DNA from: Serratia marcescens
GTDB lineage: Bacteria; Pseudomonadota; Gammaproteobacteria; Enterobacterales; Enterobacteriaceae
Reading direction: 5' to 3'
NCBI GenBank assembly: GCA_015548865.1
Contig: JADMXW010000002.1
Location: 124,001-188,000, forward strand
DNA: 64,000 bases
Shown here: positions 57,155 to 64,000 of the stretch, in pieces
Layout: each line of letters starts with the position of its first letter
Position numbering within the stretch: the stretch's first letter is position 1
Made by a program: the position numbers and the translations under genes
The notes under the pieces: model-generated
The model's input: only the letters and a program-made list of their open reading frames with translations
Told to the model about the DNA's origin: nothing
Database searches by the model: none

Positions 57155-57601
57155 ATGCGAGCCGTATTGAACATTCTTAATTTCGTACTAGGCGGATTTT
57201 TCACCACGCTGGCGTGGTTTATTGCAACGCTGGTCAGTATCGTTCTGATCTTCACATTGCCATTGACCCGCTCGTGCTGGGAAATCACCAAACTGTCGTT
57301 ATTCCCCTATGGGAATGAGGCCGTCCACATCAATGAGGTAGAACCAGAACGCAAAAATGCTGTTTTGAGCGCGGGAGGAACAATCCTCAATATCTTTTGG
57401 TTTATTCTTTTCGGTTGGTGGCTTTGTTTGTCCCACATTGCCAGCGGAATCGCGCAATGCCTCACCATTATCGGCATTCCTGTTGGCATAGCCAACTTCA
57501 AGCTGGCAGTCATCGCTCTTTGGCCTGTAGGTCGACGCGTGGTTTCTATTGAAGAGGCGCAGGCAATACGTGAAAGAAATGCGCGCCGTCGCTATCTCTA
57601 A
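57155..57601 (+). CDS. yccF: YccF, inner-membrane protein
   Basis: A 148-residue membrane protein with two YccF domains, each a hydrophobic segment (ILNFVLGGFFTTLAWFIATLVSIVLIF in parts; IFWFILFGWWLCLSHIASGIAQCLTIIGIPVGIAN in parts). The function is unknown. ATG 57155 follows GGAG. It lies 21 bp before yccS and is probably co-transcribed with it. Its leader is built from a partial ERIC repeat. Confidence 0.94.
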   Translation: MRAVLNILNFVLGGFFTTLAWFIATLVSIVLIFTLPLTRSCWEITKLSLFPYGNEAVHINEVEPERKNAVLSAGGTILNIFWFILFGWWLCLSHIASGIAQCLTIIGIPVGIANFKLAVIALWPVGRRVVSIEEAQAIRERNARRRYL

Positions 57602-57622
57602 CAACCGTTAAGGAAACACGCG

Positions 57623-59752
57623 TTGTTAACTTTTATCTCAGGGTTCCGGCGTTACCTTTACAATAGCGGTTGGCTCTATAACGCACGGATATTTATTGCC
57701 TTAGCCGGAGCAGCATTGCTGCCCTGGTGGCTGGATCAGCCGACCACCACCATTCCGCTAACACTTGGCGTGGTGGCCGCTGCGCTGACCGATCTCGACG
57801 ACCGGCTGACAGGTAGATTACGCAATCTGTTTATTACGCTACTCTGTTTCTTTATTGCTTCAGTATCTATAGAACTGCTTTTTCCTTACCCATGGTTATT
57901 CGGCATCGGACTTGCCTTTTCAACGGCGGGTTTTATTTTGCTCGGTGCATTGGGTCAGCGCTATGCCACTATTGCTTTCGGCGCTCTACTGATTGCCATT
58001 TACACCATGCTGGGCGTATCGCTGTATGACAATTGGTATCAACAACCACTTTTACTCCTCGCAGGAGCTTTGTGGTACAACCTGCTAACGTTGATGGGAC
58101 ATGTTTTATTCCCTATTCGGCCATTGCAAGACAGCTTGGCCAGATGCTTCGAACAGCTTTCCCACTATCTGGACGCCAAAGCAACACTGTTTGACCCCGA
58201 TATTGATGAAGAGACAGATAACCCGTTGATTGATGTCGCGCTGGTTAACAGCGATGTGGTGGCAACACTCAATCAGGCCAAAGCGTCTTTATTAACTCGG
58301 TTACGTGGAGATCGTGGCCAGCGTGGCACCCGCCGCACACTGCACTATTATTTCGCAGCACAAGATATTCACGAACGCGCCAGTTCATCACATGTGCAAT
58401 ATGCACAATTACGCGAGACTTTTCGCCACAGTGATATTCTCTTTCGCTTTCAGCGTTTATTGACCATGCAGGCGCGTGCCTGTCGCCAGTTGGCACAATC
58501 TATTCTGTTACAGCAAAAATACCAGCACGATGGCCGTATCGAGCGCGCATTTGTTTATCTGGAAGCAGCGCTTCAAGCTTTTTTTGCACACGAAAGCGTG
58601 AATACAGCACAGGGTAAGGCGTTGCGCTACCTGTTAAACAACCTTCGCGCCATTGATGCCCAATTAATGAATATTGAATCGGAACAATGGCTGGAGTCGC
58701 AACAGCAGATGGAAGAAAGTTTGGCCGACGACGCTCTGACGGGCTGGAGCGATATTCGCCTTCGTATAAGCCGTCATCTTACACCTCGCTCAGCCTTGTT
58801 TCGCCACGCTATTCGAATGTCTGCACTGCTCTGTGGTGGTTATGCACTTATTCAACTGACACACATGCAACATGGCTATTGGATTCTGCTTACCAGCCTG
58901 TTTGTTTGCCAGCCAAACTATAATGCGACTCGCCGACGTCTGGCGCTACGTATTATCGGGACACTGGCAGGCATTCTGATTGGTATCCCCGTACTTTATT
59001 TTGTCCCGTCGCTTGAAGGGCAGCTCACACTGATCGTTATCAGCGGTGTGCTGTTTTTTGCCTTTCGCAACGTGCAATATGCCCATGCGACCTTATTTAT
59101 TACCCTATTAGTACTACTCTGCTTTAATTTGCTGGGTGAAGGCTTCGAAGTGGCTGGTCCACGCATTCTGGATACGCTGATTGGTTGCGCCATTGCCTGG
59201 GCAGCGGTCAGCTTTATCTGGCCTGACTGGCGTTTTCGCGGGTTACCTTCGGTAATTGATAAAACCAGTAATGCCAATTGCCGTTATCTGAATGCTATTC
59301 TTGAGCAGTATCATCAAGGGAAGAGCAACAGCTTGCGTTATCGCATCGCGCGCCGTGATGCTCACAACTGCGATGCAGAATTGGCTTCTGTCGTCGCCAA
59401 CATGTCCTCGGAACCCCATGCCATCAGAAATAAACTGGATGATGCGTTCCGTTTTATGTGCCTGAACCATACGCTGCTGAGCTATATCTCAACCCTCGGT
59501 GCCCACCGAGAAAAAATGATCATGCCACAAACGCTGCAACTGCTAGACGATGCCGTCTGCTATATTGATGCCGCACTGCATCATCCTGAAATCAATGTAC
59601 AAACGCAGAGAGAAGGTTTATTGACACTACAGCAGCAAGTACAACAACTTTCTCCCGATCCCGACAGTAAAGAACAACTTGTTTTGCAACAAGTCGGGCT
59701 AATCATCGATCTCTTACCGGAATTGACTCAGTTGAAAGGGGCAATAAGCTAA
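57623..59752 (+). CDS. yccS: YccS, FUSC-type inner-membrane transporter-like protein
   Basis: A 709-residue protein of the YccS/YhfK family related to aromatic-acid exporters and fusaric-acid resistance proteins. It has two six-helix membrane blocks (~15-150 and ~390-520) separated by and followed by soluble regions. A TTG start at 57623 with AAGGAA 8 bases upstream gives a conserved N-terminus. The substrate is unknown. Terminated at 59777-59807. Confidence 0.93.
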   Translation: MLTFISGFRRYLYNSGWLYNARIFIALAGAALLPWWLDQPTTTIPLTLGVVAAALTDLDDRLTGRLRNLFITLLCFFIASVSIELLFPYPWLFGIGLAFSTAGFILLGALGQRYATIAFGALLIAIYTMLGVSLYDNWYQQPLLLLAGALWYNLLTLMGHVLFPIRPLQDSLARCFEQLSHYLDAKATLFDPDIDEETDNPLIDVALVNSDVVATLNQAKASLLTRLRGDRGQRGTRRTLHYYFAAQDIHERASSSHVQYAQLRETFRHSDILFRFQRLLTMQARACRQLAQSILLQQKYQHDGRIERAFVYLEAALQAFFAHESVNTAQGKALRYLLNNLRAIDAQLMNIESEQWLESQQQMEESLADDALTGWSDIRLRISRHLTPRSALFRHAIRMSALLCGGYALIQLTHMQHGYWILLTSLFVCQPNYNATRRRLALRIIGTLAGILIGIPVLYFVPSLEGQLTLIVISGVLFFAFRNVQYAHATLFITLLVLLCFNLLGEGFEVAGPRILDTLIGCAIAWAAVSFIWPDWRFRGLPSVIDKTSNANCRYLNAILEQYHQGKSNSLRYRIARRDAHNCDAELASVVANMSSEPHAIRNKLDDAFRFMCLNHTLLSYISTLGAHREKMIMPQTLQLLDDAVCYIDAALHHPEINVQTQREGLLTLQQQVQQLSPDPDSKEQLVLQQVGLIIDLLPELTQLKGAIS

Positions 59753-59776
59753 GATAAATGCAATTCAAAAAATACA

Positions 59777-59813
59777 GCGCGGCATCCTTACATTAAAGAT
59801 GCCGCGCGGGTTT
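59777..59813. terminator. Terminator between yccS and sxy
   Basis: Perfect 10-bp stem GCGCGGCATC / GATGCCGCGC with loop CTTACATTAAA, then GGGTTTATTT. The genes converge. Confidence 0.85.
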
Positions 59814-59818
59814 ATTTC

Positions 59819-60436
59819 TCAGGTTTTAGGCCGAGGCGCTGAATGATGTTCAAACCATTCAATCAACTCGTTTCTAACCCCTTTAGGCAAGGCTGCCTGG
59901 TGCGTTCTGCAAATTGCCCCCGCCAACGCCAGCAAAATATTTACACTGGCATGTTTACTGACAGCCTTTAACTTTAGATAGCTCTCCTTAGCGCCGTGCT
60001 GTTGTAGCTCATCAGCATTTCTGATACCGGCCTTCCATAACATTCGCTCAAGATCGTGATTCAAATTGGGCAAATCTTTCAGCCGAGTACAGTGCTCACG
60101 TTCCGATTTGTCGTGCTCTGCTCCCTCAAGCGACATTTTCGCCAGTTGCAGTAACTGGGTAGGGTTCTCCCATAAAGCTTCCCCCACCAAGTAGTAACTC
60201 AACGGTACTGGCATGCCACGTTTGGTATAAACCAGATGCGGCATGTTCAGCGCAAGAAAATGAGACTCACAGCGTTTGTTTGCACGCAAATAAAGCTCTC
60301 CGTTGGAGATAAGACCAAAGATCGTTTTATTTGCCGCGATGCTATAACCGCCAAATTGGGAACGGGTGGTAATTTCTCCCAAAGGGGAGAAAGAAACTTT
60401 CGATTGCAAAATCCTTTTTTTGCATAACTGATTCAT
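59819..60436 (-). CDS. sxy: Sxy/TfoX, competence and CRP-S coactivator
   Basis: A 205-residue protein with TfoX N-domain (LGEITTRSQFGGYSIAANKTIFGLISNGELYLRAN in parts) and TfoX C-domain (LPNLNHDLERMLWKAGIRNADELQQHGA). With CRP it switches on CRP-S promoters of DNA-uptake genes. ATG 60436 follows AAAGGG; the upstream extension is not conserved. It diverges from sulA. Confidence 0.94.
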   Translation of the reverse strand: MNQLCKKRILQSKVSFSPLGEITTRSQFGGYSIAANKTIFGLISNGELYLRANKRCESHFLALNMPHLVYTKRGMPVPLSYYLVGEALWENPTQLLQLAKMSLEGAEHDKSEREHCTRLKDLPNLNHDLERMLWKAGIRNADELQQHGAKESYLKLKAVSKHASVNILLALAGAICRTHQAALPKGVRNELIEWFEHHSAPRPKT

Positions 60437-60618
60437 ACAACACCCTTTAGTATTGAAAATCAATCCTCTGTCTGTATGTGTATCCATTACGTGTTAAAGT
60501 AATTAATCACAAGGCAGGTGAGGCTTCAAACACAAAATGTGATCTCGCACTACCCCCATACCAATTATGCGAAGCGCCTCCAAAAAAAGCAGGTTGATTT
60601 TCACCCACAGTAGATATA

Positions 60619-60634
60619 CTGTATACCCATACAG
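60619..60634. promoter_or_regulatory. LexA box of sulA
   Basis: CTGTATACCCATACAG (flanked TA...TA) is a near-perfect SOS box 24 bp before the sulA start codon. Confidence 0.95.
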
Positions 60635-60657
60635 TAACACTAAGGATGAAACTCATC

Positions 60658-61167
60658 ATGCGTGCGCACTCTATTCGTTCAGAACGTCATCAGCCTGCTT
60701 CACTGCACAACGCCTCGCAGCCTCGGCACACTGTTGCAGGATACGGTAGCGGTATTATTAGCGAAATCGACTACAGTGCTGAACACCCGATGACAACACT
60801 CTTGTTACTTCCTCTATTACAGCAATTAGCAGCGCAATCGCGCTGGTTATTGTGGCTTGCACCGCTACAAAAAATCAGCCGCCACTGGTTGCAGCAATCG
60901 GGTTTACCTCTTGATAAAGTGATTCAGCCTTATCATCTCAAACCTAATGAAACCGTAGATGCAATGGAAAAAGCATTATTGACCGGAAATTACAGTGTTG
61001 TGCTGTGCTGGTTAGAGCACAATTTGACTGCAGAAGAAAGCATGCGTTTACGCCAGGCTGCTCAAAAAGGAAACGCCTACGGGTTTATCATGCGACCACA
61101 GGGTATATGCGGAGAAGAGAGTGGACTATTTTCTCGCCTAAAAATTCATTCGACGCTGTACCATTAA
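60658..61167 (+). CDS. sulA: SulA, SOS cell-division inhibitor
   Basis: A 169-residue FtsZ antagonist induced by LexA cleavage and removed by Lon. Conserved blocks are LLLLPLLQQLAAQSRWLLWLAP, TGNYSVVLCWLEHNL, GNAYGFIMRP and the C-terminal LKIHSTLYH recognised by Lon. ATG 60658 gives the E. coli length and an AAGGA at 11 bases; an in-frame ATG at 60646 is too close to the SD. Upstream of ompA as in E. coli. Confidence 0.96.
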   Translation: MRAHSIRSERHQPASLHNASQPRHTVAGYGSGIISEIDYSAEHPMTTLLLLPLLQQLAAQSRWLLWLAPLQKISRHWLQQSGLPLDKVIQPYHLKPNETVDAMEKALLTGNYSVVLCWLEHNLTAEESMRLRQAAQKGNAYGFIMRPQGICGEESGLFSRLKIHSTLYH

Positions 61168-61313
61168 GTAAATTAAGAGTTTTCTCATCCATATGTGGTA
61201 ATCTGACGTCGTTTGAGTCAAAAACAACGGATATGCAGGTACAATGCATGTTAGACGTTACTGATTAACGTTGCGATTCTCCAAAATAAACTATTATTTG
61301 TTAGGAAGTATGT

Positions 61314-61385
61314 ATGAAACGCTGTTTTTTCAACAAGGCAGTTCATATCGTACTTGTAACTTTCGTATCACGTTGTAGACTTTAA
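61314..61385 (+). CDS. Possible 23-residue peptide upstream of ompA
   Basis: ATG 61314 with AGGAAG 5 bases upstream opens a 23-codon frame starting MKRCFFNKAVHIVLVTF with a basic end (SRCRL) and stop TAA at 61383. A second overlapping 22-codon frame starts at 61310. It ends just upstream of the ompA promoter. A short hydrophobic, basic-ended peptide could be membrane-active. No known family, and it may be chance. Confidence 0.25.
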   Translation: MKRCFFNKAVHIVLVTFVSRCRL

Positions 61386-61526
61386 CGCGCTGGAGTTGCT
61401 CTTTCTATAATGCCAGTCGGCTGGCAGCAAGTTATAAATTAAGAGCAGTGGCTCCAGTCAAGGATTTAACCAAAGGCCTATTAGCGTTAACGCTAATTGC
61501 CGGTTTGGATGATAATGAGGCGTAAA
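61386..61526 (+). promoter_or_regulatory. ompA promoter and stabilising leader
   Basis: -10 TATAAT is at 61406-61411. The transcript would start at a 5'-terminal hairpin GCCAG-tcgg-CTGGC (61412-61425), which parallels the E. coli ompA leader that begins GCCAG and protects the mRNA from RNase E. A second stem TTAGCGTTAACGCTAA lies near 61480. The AAGGATTTAACC and TTTGGATGATAA blocks before the SD are shared with E. coli, a region also targeted by the sRNA MicA there. Confidence 0.75.
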
Positions 61527-62612
61527 ATGAAAAAAACAGCTATCGCAATTGCAGTGGCACTGGCAGGCTTCGCTACAGTAGCACAAGCCGCGCCAAAAGA
61601 AGAAACCTGGTACGTTGGCGGCAAACTGGGTGTTTCCCAGTTCCACGACACCGGTTTCTACGGTAATGGTTTCGAAGGTCTTAATAATAACCCGATCAAA
61701 AGCAAACTGGGCGCAGGCGCATTCGTCGGCTATCAGGCAAACCAATATCTGGGCTTTGAATTAGGTTATGACTGGCTGGGCCGTTTGAAGTATGCAGGTT
61801 CTGCGACCAGTGCTACTGACAGTGCCGCTTTCAAAGCTCAGGGCGTTCAGTTAGCTGCAAAACTCAGCTACCCAGTAATGCAAGATCTGGACGTTTACAC
61901 TCGTCTGGGCGGCATGGTGTGGCGTGTTGATGCCAATGGTCGTAACAACGGCACCCAACTGAGCGACAGCGACACTGGCGTTTCCCCGCTGGCTGCTGTT
62001 GGTATTGAATATGAATTTGATCGTGACTGGGCTGCCCGCGTTGACTACCAGTGGACCAATAATATTGGTGATGCTGGCACCGTTGGTGCTCGTCCTGACA
62101 ACCTGCTGATGAGTGTTGGCGTTTCCTACCGTTTCGGTCAGGGTGATGCTCCAGCACCTGTTGTTGCCCCGGCTCCTGCCCCGGCACCAGCTCCGGTTGT
62201 AGAAACCAAACGCTTCACGCTGCGTTCTGATGTTCTGTTCAACTTTGGTAAAGATACGCTGAAACCGGAAGGTCGTCAGTCTCTGGACCAACTGTACAGC
62301 CAATTGAGCAACTTGGATCCTAAAGACGGTTCTGTTGTGGTTCTGGGCTTTACTGACCGCATCGGTTCTGTAGAAGCTAACCAAGCTCTGTCAGAAAGAC
62401 GCGCTCAGAACGTCGTGTCTTACCTGGTATCCAAGGGTATCCCTGCGAACAAGATCTCTGCTCGCGGTATGGGTAAATCCAACCCGGTTACCGGTTCAAC
62501 CTGCGATAACACCAAACCGCGTGCAGCTCTGATTGACTGCCTGGCGCCGGATCGTCGTGTTGAAATCGAAGTGAAAGGCATCAAAGACGTTGTCTCTCAA
62601 CCTCAGGCTTAA
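61527..62612 (+). CDS. ompA: OmpA, major outer-membrane porin-like protein
   Basis: 361 residues: signal peptide 1-21 (cut after AQA), eight-stranded beta-barrel, Pro/Ala hinge ([20 protein letters not shown]) and C-terminal OmpA/MotB peptidoglycan-binding domain ([32 protein letters not shown] disulfide). ATG 61527 after GAGGCG gives [15 protein letters not shown]. Surface loops differ from E. coli, as expected for phage/colicin receptor loops. Confidence 0.98.
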   Translation: MKKTAIAIAVALAGFATVAQAAPKEETWYVGGKLGVSQFHDTGFYGNGFEGLNNNPIKSKLGAGAFVGYQANQYLGFELGYDWLGRLKYAGSATSATDSAAFKAQGVQLAAKLSYPVMQDLDVYTRLGGMVWRVDANGRNNGTQLSDSDTGVSPLAAVGIEYEFDRDWAARVDYQWTNNIGDAGTVGARPDNLLMSVGVSYRFGQGDAPAPVVAPAPAPAPAPVVETKRFTLRSDVLFNFGKDTLKPEGRQSLDQLYSQLSNLDPKDGSVVVLGFTDRIGSVEANQALSERRAQNVVSYLVSKGIPANKISARGMGKSNPVTGSTCDNTKPRAALIDCLAPDRRVEIEVKGIKDVVSQPQA

Positions 62613-62644
62613 GTTATTCGTTCACGAATAACTTTGTACTGATG

Positions 62645-62672
62645 AAAAAAACCTCGCAATTGCGAGGTTTTT
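62645..62672. terminator. Terminator of ompA
   Basis: AAAAAACCTCGCAATTGCGAGGTTTTTT-type perfect palindrome (stem ACCTCGCAA / TTGCGAGGT) between convergent ompA and matP; works in both directions. Confidence 0.93.
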
Positions 62673-62674
62673 TA

Positions 62675-63148
62675 TTATGCGTTTTTCGTATCACTATCGT
62701 CTTGAGCAAGAATCGCTTTGAGATCTTGCTTCAATAATGACATCTGATTTGCATAGCGCTCTTTAGACTCTGCATCTTCTATCAACTGCACGACAGTCTC
62801 AGACAGCGTAGCATTACGACGTGTGGCCAGTGCCGCCAATCGCTGCCAAACCAGGTATTCAAGATCGATAGATTTCTTACGCGTAAGCTGGTTCTCAGCG
62901 TTAAAATGACGTTTGCGACGCGCGCGTATTGTCTGCTTGAGGCGATTTTCCAAGTCAGGGTTCATGCATAGCTTGATCCAGGCAAGCACTTGCACTGGCT
63001 GGTTCTCCATTCTCAACAACGCAGCCACTGCATCATCGGCCGCACTTTGTTCAATAAAACGTGTTATGGCTTCACCTTCTCGGTGTTTTTTCACCAGATA
63101 TTTCCATTTCCAACCGCACTCAAGATTTTCTAGTTGTTGATATTTCAT
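62675..63148 (-). CDS. matP: MatP, Ter macrodomain organiser
   Basis: A 157-residue DNA-binding protein (E. coli 150) that binds matS sites, compacts the Ter region and links it to the divisome via ZapB. It has an N-terminal four-helix bundle ([21 protein letters not shown]), then a ribbon-helix-helix ([34 protein letters not shown], in parts) and a C-terminal coiled coil. Its place between ompA and lonH is standard. Confidence 0.96.
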   Translation of the reverse strand: MKYQQLENLECGWKWKYLVKKHREGEAITRFIEQSAADDAVAALLRMENQPVQVLAWIKLCMNPDLENRLKQTIRARRKRHFNAENQLTRKKSIDLEYLVWQRLAALATRRNATLSETVVQLIEDAESKERYANQMSLLKQDLKAILAQDDSDTKNA

Positions 63149-63361
63149 AATAAATTCTTCAGTGACCGTGTAACGTTATTCTTAGCATAACAGTTTTTAC
63201 TCAACTTTCCTCTTGGTGCTCTCGTTTTTGACACAAACGTCAAAAAGGGCCTTCACAGCGAGGTAATTATCTATTTCCCCACCGTTCCAACACTTCGTCT
63301 GTGCAGCAGGTATTATTCTTGTATAATCACGCTCTTCATTCAGACAACTACCTTTGATACT

Positions 63362-64000
63362 TTGACCAATAACCAACTTGCATGGCAGCATCTGCTGCCC
63401 GACCATACGCCGTACCAGTCTCTGTTCGATCGGGCAGACAAGCTTGAATCGCTGGATTTTTCCGCGCTTCAACCTCGGCTCTCGGATAGCCTGAAGGTAT
63501 TTTGCCACCCACGCTCACCTTCACCTTTTATGCTGGTGAAAGCAGAAGAGAGTAGCGATTATCTCGCGCTCATCGCTGGTGCCGTAAGAAATCTATGCCC
63601 ACAGACCACGGCCCCCTATGGGAGCCGTTATATCATCGAGCACGATCGGGTTGATATTCTACCGGCAGAACAGCTTGACGATAACTTCGCAGCTAAGCAG
63701 GCATGTGAGTTCAAGGCATGGATCGAAGCAGAACAGTTATTTGGCTGTGTCCGCTATTATCAGGAACGTATTAGCCTACAACCTGGGTTATTACACCGTA
63801 TTAATGGTGGGATACTGATCCTGACAGCGCGTACCCTATTAGCACAGCCGCTGCTTTGGCTACGTCTAAAGCAGATTATCGAAGAAGGCCAATACCATTG
63901 GCTTTCGCCCGATGAAAGTCGGCCTTTGCCTCTTGCCATTCCGCCAATGCCAATGAATATTCGTCTGATCGTGGTGGGCGATCGTGAGAGCCTTGGCGAT
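63362..64000 (+). CDS. lonH: LonH (YcbZ), Lon-like protease, N-terminal part
   Basis: An open frame of 213 codons running off the window, starting at TTG 63362 (LTNNQLAWQHLLPDHTPYQ...). It aligns with the N-terminus of E. coli YcbZ/LonH, including EAEQLFGCVRYYQE, INGGILILTARTLLAQPLLWLRLK and DESRPLPLAIPPMPMNIRLIVVGDRESL. These belong to the degenerate AAA region preceding the Lon protease domain. A -10 TATAAT lies at 63322-63327. No strong SD is present. The minus-strand frame over 63197-63508 is a shadow. Confidence 0.93.
   Translation, partial: MTNNQLAWQHLLPDHTPYQSLFDRADKLESLDFSALQPRLSDSLKVFCHPRSPSPFMLVKAEESSDYLALIAGAVRNLCPQTTAPYGSRYIIEHDRVDILPAEQLDDNFAAKQACEFKAWIEAEQLFGCVRYYQERISLQPGLLHRINGGILILTARTLLAQPLLWLRLKQIIEEGQYHWLSPDESRPLPLAIPPMPMNIRLIVVGDRESLGD

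Noticed and set aside
63162-63174. GTGACCGTGTAAC, resembling a matS site (GTGACRNYGTCAC) in the matP promoter
   Set aside because: Two consensus positions are violated; too degenerate to call without a matrix score.
63197-63508. 103-codon minus-strand frame over the matP-lonH region
   Set aside because: It overlaps the TTG-started lonH frame, which is clearly conserved; a shadow.

Overview
The window is a stretch of an enterobacterial chromosome of medium G+C. It contains no rRNA, CRISPR array, complete insertion sequence, integrase or prophage. Gene content and protein sequences are close to the E. coli block that runs from mfd to lonH (about 20-25 min on that map). Three things point to a relative outside the E. 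coli/Salmonella group, most plausibly Pectobacteriaceae (Dickeya/Pectobacterium/Brenneria type): yegD sits beside mfd, nagZ is missing from its usual slot, and ERIC-type repeats are present. The genus is an inference and was not tested by alignment.

Layout. (1) 1-10.5 kb: end of mfd, yegD, then a leftward series ycfJ, ndh, ycfP, thiK, lpoB, ycfL, hinT and ptsG. (2) 10.8-21.5 kb: a long leftward run of essential genes. It covers replication (holB, tmk), envelope (mltG), folate (pabC) and fatty-acid/phospholipid synthesis (yceD-rpmF-plsX-fabH-fabD-fabG-acpP-fabF). (3) 21.7-38.4 kb: yceF, rluC, rne with a long leader, an ABM-domain monooxygenase, pyrC, the SOS gene dinI, a possible IraP-like gene, bssS, trhO, an Old-Yellow-Enzyme reductase, lpxL and opgGH. 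(4) 38.9-50.4 kb: an accessory, partly AT-rich zone of small, mostly unlinked genes. (5) 50.6-64 kb: back in conserved order with serT, yccA, tusE, yccX, hspQ, yccU, yccT, mgsA, helD, yccF, yccS, sxy, sulA, ompA, matP and the start of lonH.

The accessory zone holds the most unusual material. It has a DUF2946/PepSY pair, a chemoreceptor, a ribbon-helix-helix protein and an orphan GhoT/OrtT-type membrane toxin preceded by an 18-codon ORF with a perfect Shine-Dalgarno. It also has the 31-residue membrane protein MgtS under a canonical PhoP box, a RidA protein behind a LexA-like box and a 44-codon ORF that is only an H-NS DNA-binding domain. Finally there is a pilus-tip-like module joined to the catalytic end of a colicin-type HNH DNase with its cognate-type immunity gene, and a truncated DUF6387-like gene beside tRNA-Ser. 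It reads as a scarred integration region next to serT.

Non-coding highlights are three copies of an ~84-bp paired-hairpin repeat, each placed exactly between converging genes. There is also an ERIC-like element carrying a row of perfect mini-hairpins, and a 19-bp perfect inverted repeat around the dinI LexA box that also captures the dinI ribosome-binding site.
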